A stretch of DNA of 64,000 nucleotides from Rosellinia necatrix (taxonomy: Eukaryota > Ascomycota > Sordariomycetes > Xylariales > Xylariaceae): contig JAGYVD010000001.1 in assembly GCA_021209875.1 (NCBI GenBank), positions 6,324,001-6,388,000 of the forward strand, written 5' to 3'. Positions 51,915 to 61,739 of this stretch are shown here, piece after piece; the stretch's first letter is position 1, and each line of letters begins with the position of its first letter. The position numbers were made by a program, and so were the translations under genes. Below the pieces are notes generated by a model, which ran no database searches, had not been told where the DNA came from, and saw only the letters and a list, made by a program, of their open reading frames with translations.

Positions 51915-53062
51915 ATGAAGCTCACCACACTTTTGTTCCCTGCTGTCGTCTTGGGCGCAGCTTGCCCGTATGGCACTTTCAAGCCAGAGGAGCCAACCGA
52001 CAGTACGTGAAGCAAATCACCTTTTGACATAATTCGAACACAAACAACACAACAGGGTACAGAATGGGATTTCTAATCTATGTGACTTTTAGCTCGCGGT
52101 GTCTGTCCTATGCTCAACGCTCTTGCGAATCACGGGTTTCTGCCTCGCGACGGCAGAAACATCAACGAGAACCAGACCGTGACCGCCTTGAACAATGCTT
52201 TGAACCTAACACCGGATTTCGGCCGGTTCCTCTTCACCGCGGGTCGTTTATCCAACCCGAAGCCTAATTCGACTACTTTTGACCTCAACCACCTCGATCG
52301 CCACAACTTATTCGAACACGATGGGAGTCTGAGGTGAGTCAGCCAATCCGTAGCCTTACATTTGAGCATCCTATGTGGAACCTAGACTCACCAGCTTTAC
52401 ACATTATAGCCGACAAGACGCACACTTCGGCCAATGGAGCCGGTTCAATCAGACCGTCTGGAACTGGACCATGCAATACTGGACCGGCGACATCCTTGAC
52501 GTTCAAATGGTCGCTAATGGCCGCGCGCAACGGCACACTCGCTCAAACCTCACGAACCCTGACTACGCTCTGTCAGAGGTGGGCTACGATTTCAGCGTGG
52601 CGGAGAATGCTGCTCTCCTCTCCATCATCGGTGACAAGGTCACTCAAACATGCCCTAAGAAATTTGTCGATTACCTATTTGGTGAGCAAGCCTCAGCCCT
52701 GATCTTAACCACTAAATAAATTCGCCGGCAATTCAGCGATCCAACCGGACAGATAGACTAATAAGTGCGCACACAATAGTAAACGAGGAGCTGCCCTATT
52801 CTGTCGGCTGGAAGAAATCGGAACTTCCAATCGCTCTCGAGGATCTTATTCGGACATTCCGGTACGTATCCCTGAGCCCCATACCTCCACTCTTGCCAAA
52901 ACATCACTTTTTCCGTGTTTGAACATGTTCAGACCAACTAGTGTGAGACGCTCACCATTAATAATCATCTCTAACTCGCCATTTCAAAACAGTGATATTG
53001 AACTGGCTACCGCCTTCCCCGCTCCTCCTCCTCCCGACAACAGCGGCGAGATCTTCGCCTAG
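51915..53062 (+). CDS. Secreted heme-thiolate (chloroperoxidase-like) peroxidase
   Basis: Five exons: 51915-52002, 52093-52333, 52410-52681, 52780-52861 and 52993-53062, giving 250 residues; introns are 90, 76, 98 and 131 nt. A short signal peptide (MKLTTLLFPAVVLGAA) is followed by the mature start. Exon 2 begins with the heme-ligand motif RGVCPMLNALANHGFLPRDG, where the Cys before Pro is the thiolate ligand. The acid-base motif is EHD (FEHDGSLSRQD), assembled across the exon 2-3 junction; EHD is the chloroperoxidase form, whereas many unspecific peroxygenases have EGD. Several N-glycosylation sequons (NQT, NST, NWT, NLT) fit secretion. It belongs to the Peroxidase_2 family of extracellular enzymes that oxidise or halogenate with H2O2; the substrate is unknown. 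The small size matches the short class. The tail is Pro-rich (PAPPPPDN). Confidence 0.92.
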
Positions 53063-56000
53063 AAAATTTAGTGGTAAAGCCTGTATTCCTGTTAGAGATG
53101 GTGTAGCGCAACTTATCAGTAAGCGATGCCGAAGCGGATGCCGGAGGGGAGAGAGATTGGAAACCGTTCTCGACGGCTGTGGAGTGCTTCTTAGCCAATA
53201 CTACGAATTTCCAGCATCAATAATGATCCAACCCCAATTGGCGGTCTGAACAGTTATTATTACACACGCACGAAGCGGGTAATTTTAGTCTTGGGGAAGT
53301 AATGCCTAACATCTCTTGCCCAAGTTTCGCTGGCTTCTTCTCGGACAAATTTATTAGACTCGGCGGTTTTCTCTTTCTCTCTATTGTAACATTAGTTATT
53401 AAATTTATAGATCGGGTAAATTAAAAATTGGCCCTCCTCGATTTGCTACGTATGTCTCTCCGAAAATTAATGCATGATGGAGGTTTACGAGTCCGTAACG
53501 CCCATCAGCAACACGGTCATAAGCTCAAATGCCATTACAGCTACCAAGAAGGCTTATAGGACTTTAATAAACACCTGCCAAGCTTTCCGCTTCGAGGATT
53601 AACCAAATACTAACAGATATGCACCTTGTGTAGAAGAGAAATAGTCAAGAAGCTGATCCTATACAAACAGGGGTCGATTTATATATAATGCTTCTCAGTG
53701 ATCCGCTGAGCATCAACGCATGAGGGATGACAGGATTAAGTAGTAGCTGACTAATTTTCACGGAATATGCCCATGCAAGAATTACTGATCACGGAGTCAC
53801 ACATACCATATACGATGGCTTCGGAAAGCCTCCCCCCCCTTTTTTTTCTTTTCTTTTTTTTTGGTTCGTTGCCCTTTTACTTCCCACGTCGTCACACGAT
53901 GCACGAATCGAAAGTGCCCTATAAATTTAAGACGGTTTATTCATCAACGAAACAGGGTCAAGGAAAATCGCCCTTAACTCACGGCTAGTCGTAGACCTAG
54001 CCTTTTCTTTTGGGTGTATATCAAAGCGCATCTTTGACATTACTAAGTGCATTAACTAGGTATATGGTAGGGAATAAATCCTGTGGTTCTTATATGGTGC
54101 TTTCCTAATCAGTCCTGAATCAGAGGGGCTACAAGGACGCATGTCGAGTGCACAAGCGTCACTATCAGGTCGATGTGCTTTCCAGTAACAAATAGCATTT
54201 TGACTACCGTAACTTCTCCCACAATCCATTGTGCTGTCTGCCAGTAAGAGAAATCCCAAGATACATAATTCCTCTGACACTTGGGCAAAATACGCTGCCC
54301 ATGGAAATAACGAAATAGCGCAGAGATCCCTTTTTCAATCTCGCCAGGACCGCCTTACTCACAAAACGCAGTTTGCTGATACAACGCCCGCTTTTGTCCT
54401 ACAACACTGACCCTAGTTGATCTAACTAGACCTTATACAACCCTAACGTTTGCGGTGCCGCGGTCGGCTGTGGGCTCTTTTGCCGCCAACACGACTGGGC
54501 GTTCCAATGCACCCGCCGGTGTTCTTAGCGGATCGTTGAATCCCAAACCAAATCGCATGGTCTCCAAGCCTGGATTCTACATTCTCGCCGGGAATGAATC
54601 CTCCTATAATAAGCTTGCATCGTCTGTGAACTTCTGGTCTCTCGTGTACTACCCTAGCTACCAGGCGTAGCCGTTATCGTGCCCGTAAGCGAGCACAGTA
54701 TGTTTACATTAGAGACTTTCTGGGGAAAGCGTGGTACTCTCTGACTAAAGAATCAGTAGAAGAAGTGGCAAGACAAACGGGAGGAAATTATAGGTTAACC
54801 ATATTTACTGCGGACTTTGCGATCGGCCCGTTCCCTTCCTGCGCCGACGTCGATAAAGTCAAAAGGGGTTTAACGACTGTTAATATCGGTGGCGAACTCT
54901 CTTCGCTCGTCCTTGTATCTCAACTTTTGAATATGCTAAAGTGCATTGCCCAGCCTGTTCGCGTTTGCAAAAGTTCTATCCCATTTAAATTGCCGCTCAC
55001 CGGGGTTTGGAGGGATTGCTGTGCCCCTGATAGGAGGAAGTCGGCGGCTTCTTTTCCACCCTCTCAACCACCCTCTCCCCGCCTACCCCGTGGCGATATA
55101 CTTGCCATCAAACTGCGAAAATAACGTGTCAGATGGGCAACTCGGATAGAGAGTTCTCCCGGTGCATCTCACCACGTACGTAGTGTGTGTCGATCGAGGC
55201 CACGAGGAATGGCCGTCGCGTCGCCAGCTCCCGAGGAGCGAAGAAAACAGCAGAAAATCGTCCTACATTCACACGGAGGCTGGCCGGGACCTGGCTTGTC
55301 TCGATTAACGACATTGACCGCTCGAACACCCCCTTGTCCCCCATCCCGCTTGATCGGCCGTGGTGCTGGTGAATCGGCAGTGGTAGTCTTCTGGCTCTAT
55401 ACCTATTCGCAAGGCTGGAATGAATGGCCCCTACGACGGGAAAATCAAGTCCTCTGTGTAGACCACCCCTTTTTGTTAATTTAATAGATTTAATTCATTG
55501 GTTTTATGCTATAGTTATAAGCTATATTTATTGTAAAACTGGTGTAAGAATAATTTAATATTTCTTTCGAGAGAAAAAAGGGTTAGTTATAGATATAAAA
55601 TAGATTACTATTATCTTTACAGTATGACTCATATGTTTATTAATTATTAAATAAATCAGACAGTATTACCTACAGCAATTATATATACCCTGGGGCGACC
55701 TTGCCGCGGATTAACTGCCGGAACGATATCGCAGCCATAGGGGTGCAGTGCTTTGAGAAGTAGCCCAACTTGAGCCGACTCCCACTCGTCCCAGGTCGGC
55801 CTAATCCGATCCAACCCGGTATCACTCACCACCCTTGTTCATTCGACGCAATATCTTCATCTTTCCACCTAACTTCTAGGTTTATATAGTACGCCAGCTG
55901 CGCCTTGGCCATGAAAAGAGCGTTAGACTCCTACGGGGCATCAAGAGGGGTCGACGAAACCCGAATTCGTGTTCATATTGTGAAGATTCTTTATCTACTA

Positions 56001-56542
56001 CCTACGACCAACTGTTGTCTACCGCTGTGCTGCTTAACTCGGCGTTACGAAGTGCTGGATATGCCACATCTCTGGCTGTGGCAAACAGAATAACGAGACT
56101 TGGATTTATTAACATCTAGTCGCTTGTGGGGAATATCTCTACCATTCTCGCCTTGGCTAGCTTTCCGTGTCGAAATAAATGACACGCATGCATTCCCTGT
56201 TTCGGTACCTGAGCAGCAGAGAGCGCTGGCTCGCCCGCACCATTGGCGCGACGGCTGGAATGTGTCCTATCTTGGGGTTCACGCTGCCTAGGTGCAGGTG
56301 AGGTAACTGTTTTCACAGCGGCCGAGGAGAATAAAGCGATAGGGATGGATGCCCAACTGACGGACGCGGGGCATATTCGGACCTGTCCGTCCGTTCTAGT
56401 AGGAAGCGCGGCGTTTGTTGGGCTCGTCGTCGTTGTCGTTGTCGCATCGCGCGCCCCAGTCTTTCCTCGCCCTTTATTTCCTCGCCCTCCTGGCGGTGTG
56501 AGATAATTAGAGGAAGTTCACACGAAGACACTCCTCATCTTC
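53063..56542. other. Gene-poor stretch of about 3.5 kb
   Basis: No gene recognised. A plus-strand open stretch from about 54380 to a TAG at 54668-54670 has protein-like composition (PGFYILAGNESSYNKL) but no ATG near its start and no family I recognise; it could be a gene fragment. Pyrimidine-rich low complexity lies at 53830-53870, and an AT-rich island at 55475-55680. Confidence 0.45.
55475..55680. repeat. Small AT-rich island, possible RIP-marked repeat remnant
   Basis: About 200 bp with TTTAATAGATTTAATT-type composition abruptly bounded by normal sequence on both sides. Its size suits a solo LTR or MITE remnant, but I found no partner copy and no clear terminal repeats. Confidence 0.3.
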
Positions 56543-57135
56543 AGGCATGCGTAGAGCGACAACAACACCCCGATCCGCACCACCGAGCCCACCGTGAACC
56601 GCCGGTCGCAGCCGTTCGCCCGGGGCGAGATGCACCTGTCCTTGTACGCGCGCGCGCGCGCGAGACAGCCTCGGAAGACAACCACCTCGTCGTGAAAAAG
56701 TCGTACGGCAAGGGGTCCAAGTGGCGCGCGCGCGCGTGTGTGGCCGAGCAGATGCGGCGCCAGGGGCTGTGCAAGGCCATGGCGCTCGAGTTCAACGCCT
56801 TGACGCTGCCCGACGACGCGGGCGACGACGACGTCGAGTGCGTCTCGCTCGAGCCGCTGCCGGAGGAGGACGGCGGGTACGGCGACCTGTCCATGAAGCA
56901 CAACAGCCAACCTCAGCTGGGTCAACGAGGACCTGTCGGAGGAACCCCCCCCCCCTCCCTCAGCCAGTCAGCCCAGGCCTTCTTCGCACTCCACCCTTCA
57001 AGTGCTCTCGCGCGGGCGCTTCCTCGTCTGCGACCTGCAGGGCGCCGGCCGCCGCACGTTCACGGACCCGGGTCGTTGCACACGCGCGAAGGGGGGGGGG
57101 TTAAGATGGCCGATGATACATGCCGTGGCCCCCGA
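56543..57135 (+). pseudogene. Decayed alpha-kinase (MHCK/EF2K family) gene
   Basis: Conserved alpha-kinase elements occur in the right order but in alternating frames. RRSQPFARGEMHLSLYAR (frame 2, about 56599-56652) comes first. LVVKKSYGKGSKW with EQMRRQGLCKAMALEFNAL (frame 1, about 56683-56805) includes the VVKK lysine and the AxEFN segment. YGDLSMKHNS is followed by LSWVNEDLSEEP (frame 2), then SQSAQAFFALHPSS (frame 1), then GRFLVCDLQGAG with FTDPG (frame 2, about 57014-57085), the family's DLQGxG...TDP signature. Frame changes fall at a (CG)n tract (56648-56662), near 56908, at a poly-C run (56945-56955) and at CTCGCGCGG (57007-57014). The expected C-terminal zinc-binding segment is absent. 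It is either a pseudogene or contains sequence errors at these tracts. Confidence 0.7.
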
Positions 57136-58689
57136 GTAGGGGAGAGAGGGGGGGGGCGGAACTTTGCCAGAGTCGGTGCTATGATCCTCGGCGGATTTCT
57201 ACGGAAGATACACAATCGAGGATGTTGAGTGCTGGGGTAATCGTCTGGTAACGTCCTATTCTCGTTCTCCAGTTTAAAATGAAATGTATATAGTGATGAA
57301 TAATTTCCAAACACAGCTAGAACGTCCGCAGAATCGAAGGCGTTATTAATAGCTACGTACTTGCAAGGCATCCATCATCGCCGTGGTCATCATACCCGAG
57401 ATATATCTTGAAATGAAAATAAAATCTACTATGCTACGCATTCGATGTCAGCACAAGTATTGGCATTCCCTATTCTCTTCGAGATTGCCGCTAATAGACC
57501 GAAGATAGGGGCGAGGTGAAATTTTGAAGCGCTGTACAGATATTACCTAATCTTGTGGCCTCGTTATGATGAAGAGACAGAAAACCTGAATAACCCGTAA
57601 AAAAGCAAACCTTCACATATTGATAGTCTAGTCGTCTATCCGCGAAAAAACGGTTAACTGGGGGCGGACATAGCTGGGTAAGACAAACAAGAAATAGTAA
57701 CAAACGCAGGAATAAATGAAGGGAGTAGTCAAGTTATAGGCAATTTCATACTAGCCGTACATTTTCATCGTGTCGTATCGCCAAACTGTGTTGAATGATG
57801 ACCTCTAGAAGCCCCTTTGCTACAAGTGATGAAGTAGGGAATTAAATAACGCATCACAAACAGTCATTGGGCTCCCGGTAACCTCGAAGGCAAGGGGTTT
57901 TCACTTTGTGTCAACTTATGTTATTGCACAAGGAGGGAGGTTTCCTGTCAAGTAGTCACCAGCTATTCCGACTTCTTGAAATGGTCTTTGGCTCGTGCCT
58001 GGTGGAGGTCCGGAGACCGGACTTAGTTCCATGACACTTTATCCTTTCCTATATTATTTTCAAGGTCATAGTAGATTAGTTGATCAAATTTGTTTTTAGA
58101 AACCTATTCGCAGAATGACAAGCATACACACAAGGCGACAGCTCATTCACTGACACTGGCTAGACTAGATCATGTCCGAGATCAACCCCAACAGTACCAA
58201 ATCTAGCGGGATACAGCATGACGTGGTCCCCCAAGCGTGACGTCGGTGTCTGCAAGCTTCCCATTTAAGGTGAGGAGTATTGGGGACGGCGCAGTGTCTA
58301 TTGATGCCTGAAGAACAGAATATTGATCGTTGTGACCAATCACTAGGCGGTCGCTAAATGCGCTCGAGGAGTTGGCTTCGGCGCCCCCTCTTCTGCTCTG
58401 CGGCCCTTTTTCCTTTCTGCCTGCGTCGCCAACCGACAAGTCGAGAACACACCATATACGATGCCACGGACGACATGGCCAAGATCAGCTTTTTAGTTTC
58501 AATATGGGTACTTACATGAGATGTATCACGAAAAGCCCCAAAGGAGTTCCCAAAAGGGCCTGCTGCTTGCAGAGCGCCGATACACTGGGTCGGATAGCTT
58601 GGCGAAGAAATCGGCGGTTCGCGAATCTCCCTAAGCTTGCCCCCTGCACTCCTTCCGCGTAGCAACGGGCTGGTGTAAGTCTATCATAG

Positions 58690-58709
58690 GTTTTTTTTTT
58701 TTTTTTTTT
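58690..58709. repeat. Poly-T tract
   Basis: Uninterrupted T run of about 20. Confidence 0.85.
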
Positions 58710-59117
58710 CGTCTGTAACTATGTGTTGATAGCAAAGGTGGAATTAATCGATCCCGAGGATACCGATGACTTCAAATTTGTGTGCACAGAGGGGGTGGGC
58801 GATATGCGTCAGCTTACTCCGAGCTCTGCCTAGCTTCAGGGAGAAGCGGCTCTTCTCCGCCCGTCTCGGAGCTAGCTGAGTCCGGCGCCCTGCGCTGCCC
58901 GGAGATTATCGGCAGCGAGAACCCACGCTCTCTTCCCATACCGCCGCGCCGGAGATCAGCTTCTCCTCCAGCATGGTCTGTCGCCGATGCTCGCTCCATT
59001 GGCACGCGTCTGCCCAGAAGCGGTCAGGTCAGGGCGCTCTCTCGATGGCATCAGCGAGGAAACTCTGTCCGATGGTGGTCCACCCTGGGCCGCTGATCCG
59101 CGTCGCTGGGGGAAGGA

Positions 59118-59146
59118 AAGAGAGAGAGAGAGAGAGGGGGGGGGGA
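59118..59146. repeat. (AG)n followed by G homopolymer
   Basis: About nine AG units then a run of about ten G, about 220 bp upstream of the transporter ATG. Confidence 0.85.
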
Positions 59147-59365
59147 AGGAAAGGGGTATAAAGAAGGCGAGGACGAGGCAAAGTCCCAGTCCCAGGCTCG
59201 CGGTTTGTCGATAGGTTGACATAGCTACTATCCAATATCCTTCCTCTTCTTATTCTTCTTCTTCCTGTTTCCTCCCCGCCTTGTCCGTGCCGTTGCCGTG
59301 CTTGTAGCGTTCGTCTCCCGGGCGGCCACCGATCAATCGCCTTCCCCATCCCCTTTCTGGAGACC

Positions 59366-61298
59366 ATGGCCTTCATCCTACAGCGGCGGGCGCTCGCGCG
59401 CCAGGTCCGGCAGCAGCTGGAGCAGCTGACGACCGGGGAAGCGATCGAAGACGGCAGCGCCACGGACTCGACGACGACGACGACGACGGACGTCGAGAAG
59501 GCGACGGCGGGCGGCACGGAGATGACCCACCGGAAGAACGACGACGAAGACGACGACGCGTACCTCGCCATCCGGGGCATCACGCGGGGCGTGGACCACC
59601 GGACGGGGCAGCCGTACTACGACGTGGGCTGGGCGGGGGCGGACGACGCGGCCAACCCGCGGCGGTGGGGGGCCGGGGCGCGGCTGGGGTCGACGGCGCT
59701 GGTGAGCGCGGTGGCGTTCTTCGCGACGGCGGCGAGCTCGATAGACAGCGTGGTGGGGGCGGCGGCGGCGGCGGAGCTCGGGGGCGCGTCGGCGGCGGTC
59801 GAGTCGTCGCTGGCGACGGCGCTGTTCCTCGTCGGCTTCGGCGCGGGCGCGCTGCTCGCCAGCCCGCTCTCGGAGCTCGTCGGCCGCCAGCCCGTCTACC
59901 TCGGCTCGCTCCTCGTCTTCGGCGCCTGGACCCTCGGCTCCGCGCTGGCCCCGGACGTCCCCGCCCGCCTCGCCTTCCGCTTCCTCATGGGCCTCTCCGC
60001 CTCCGCCCCGCTCACCGTCGCCGGCGGCTCCGTCGCCGACCTCTGGTCCCCCGCCGAGCGCGCCTTCGCCTACCCGCTCTACGCCGTCCTCGGCTTCGGC
60101 GGCGCCGCCTTCGGTACGTTTACAGAGGAACTTTTGGGACTTTCGGTTCCTCCTCCTCCTCCTCCTCCCTTCGTCGTCATCAGGTGTGTGTGTGTGTGTG
60201 TGTGTGAAATAGCTAATCCGTGGGACTGTCCTGATTAGGCCCTGTCGTCGGAACCTGGATTGGTAACGATCCTAACCTGAGTTGGAGGTGGGTTGAGTGG
60301 TTGACGCTGATCCTGACCGGTGCCAGCATCGTGTTGCTCTTCCTCTTTAAGCGCGAGACGTTCGCCCCGCGGATCCTATATTTCAAGGCGGCTGCGTTCC
60401 GCAAGTATTCCGGCGACCCGCGATTCAAGACGAGCTCCGAAGTTACCGAGGCCGGCGAGATGGGCCCCATCCTGAAGCGAAGCTTCAGCCGGCCGTTCCT
60501 GCTGTGCTTCGAACCGATCGTGATAAGTTTCACGGTGTACTTGGCGATCAATTACATCATTCTGTTCACTTTTCTTGATGGGTGAGTCCACCTGACAATC
60601 TACTTTCCTTTTTCCCACTTCGAAATGTATAGGTAACTCATATATCAGTATTTAGTTATCCGTATATTTTCGCCAAGACCTACGGCATCAGCGAGAACTT
60701 ATCCAACACGGCTTTTGTAGGCCTTCTTGTCGGCATCTTGCTCCCACTCCTCCTCCTCCCGTGGATATACAGCAGCACTATTAAACAACTGCAGCGTGAC
60801 GGAGATACAGGGTCCGGGGAGAAGCTGAACCGTGAACAGCGACTATACTTTGCGATGATCGGGGCGCCCGCCGTCCCAATCGGCTTATTCTGGATGGCAT
60901 GGACTGATTACGTGAGTGAAGTTTGCCTATGTCAATTTAGATTCTTCATTTTTGTCTCTTACAGATACTAACTTATGTAGTCTTTTATCTCGATATGGTC
61001 ACCGATTGCCGCCTCCGTCTTGATAGGATTTGGCATCGTTTGCGTCTTCATGTCGGCAAACATGTATATAATTGATTGTTACGAGATGTACGCTGCTTCG
61101 GCCTTGACTTTCAACGCCATAATTCGCTACATTGCCGCCGGAGGGTTCACAGTTATCGGGATACCGCTATACGAAAATCTCGGTACACACTGGACCCTGA
61201 CTCTTCTAGGGGCGGTGAGCACACTAGCAGCTCCAATCCCTTTCGTCTTGTTCAAATGGGGGCCTGGCATCAGGGCACAAAGTAAATGGGCCTGCTGA
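59366..61298 (+). CDS. DHA1-family MFS transporter (polyamine/drug type)
   Basis: Four exons: 59366-60113, 60239-60581, 60656-60911 and 60981-61298, giving 554 residues; introns are 125, 74 and 69 nt. The N-terminal tail (about 100 residues) is cytosolic, acidic and Thr-rich (TTTTTTD, NDDEDDD), ending in the NPRRW motif that precedes the first helix in fungal DHA1 carriers. Also visible are SPLSELVGRQPVYLGSLL (loop 2-3) and the antiporter motif C, GFGGAAFGPVVG, completed across intron 1. Exon 3 continues GYPYIFAKTYG and includes a long central/late loop (QRDGDTGSGEKLNREQR). It resembles Tpo1-like polyamine or multidrug antiporters at the plasma membrane; the substrate is unknown. Exon 1 is extremely GC-rich while exons 2-4 are near 50%. 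The acceptor of intron 2 is TTTAG at 60655; the upstream CAG would put a stop in frame. Confidence 0.9.
60184..60206 (+). repeat. (GT)n microsatellite in intron 1 of the transporter
   Basis: About eleven GT units inside the 125-nt first intron, preceded by a CCT/TCC tract (60148-60168). Confidence 0.9.
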
Positions 61299-61739
61299 GG
61301 ATGTTTTAGATCACGAGGAGGAATTAATGAAACTCCGAGCAACGTTGCTTGATAAAATTAGACTTTAGAGCGCGTCGAATAGATTGGAGGAAAACGCTCT
61401 TGATGAATTTATTTCCGTAGTTGAATGCCCCAGCCATTGACATCGGTAATAAAAAAAAGTAAAATGTTGTATAGGGGTGTTCCAGTTCTAGTATATAAGC
61501 GTTCTATTAAAGCCCATTTACCAGCCTTGAGCTATTGCCCAACACTGGCCTTTGGGTATCTATTATATACTAAGCAAATCAAGCATCCGTTTCTTCCATT
61601 ATTCCATCTCACTTGATCGAAAGATAAAGGCATCAGGAACCGCTTATATCACATCAGCGTGTACATCTTGCTACCAAGACAACTGATGTTATCGCCTACG
61701 TGTGCGCGCAGCGGATTCTACAGCCATTATTATAGGCTT
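61299..61739. other. Convergent intergenic region
   Basis: The 441 bp between the stop of the transporter (plus) and that of apn2 (minus). AT-richer in the middle with AATAAA-like words (about 61446-61452); no gene seen. It must hold both polyadenylation regions. Confidence 0.6.

Larger units (their letters stand above)
57136..59365. other. Gene-poor stretch before the DHA1 transporter
   Basis: No gene recognised. Holds a poly-T tract (58690-58709), an (AG)n-G9 tract (59118-59146) and a T/C-rich segment (59236-59275) just upstream of the transporter start, likely part of its promoter/5' UTR. Frames at 58354-58665 and 58782-59096 lack motifs. Confidence 0.5.

Noticed and set aside
59665..60207. 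180-residue Arg/Gly-rich frame overlapping transporter exon 1
   Set aside because: Out-of-frame shadow of the GC-rich exon.
60640..60650. CAG at 60646-60648 as acceptor of transporter intron 2
   Set aside because: It puts ATT TAG in frame; the TTTAG acceptor 7 nt downstream gives GYPYIFAKTYG, the expected family sequence.
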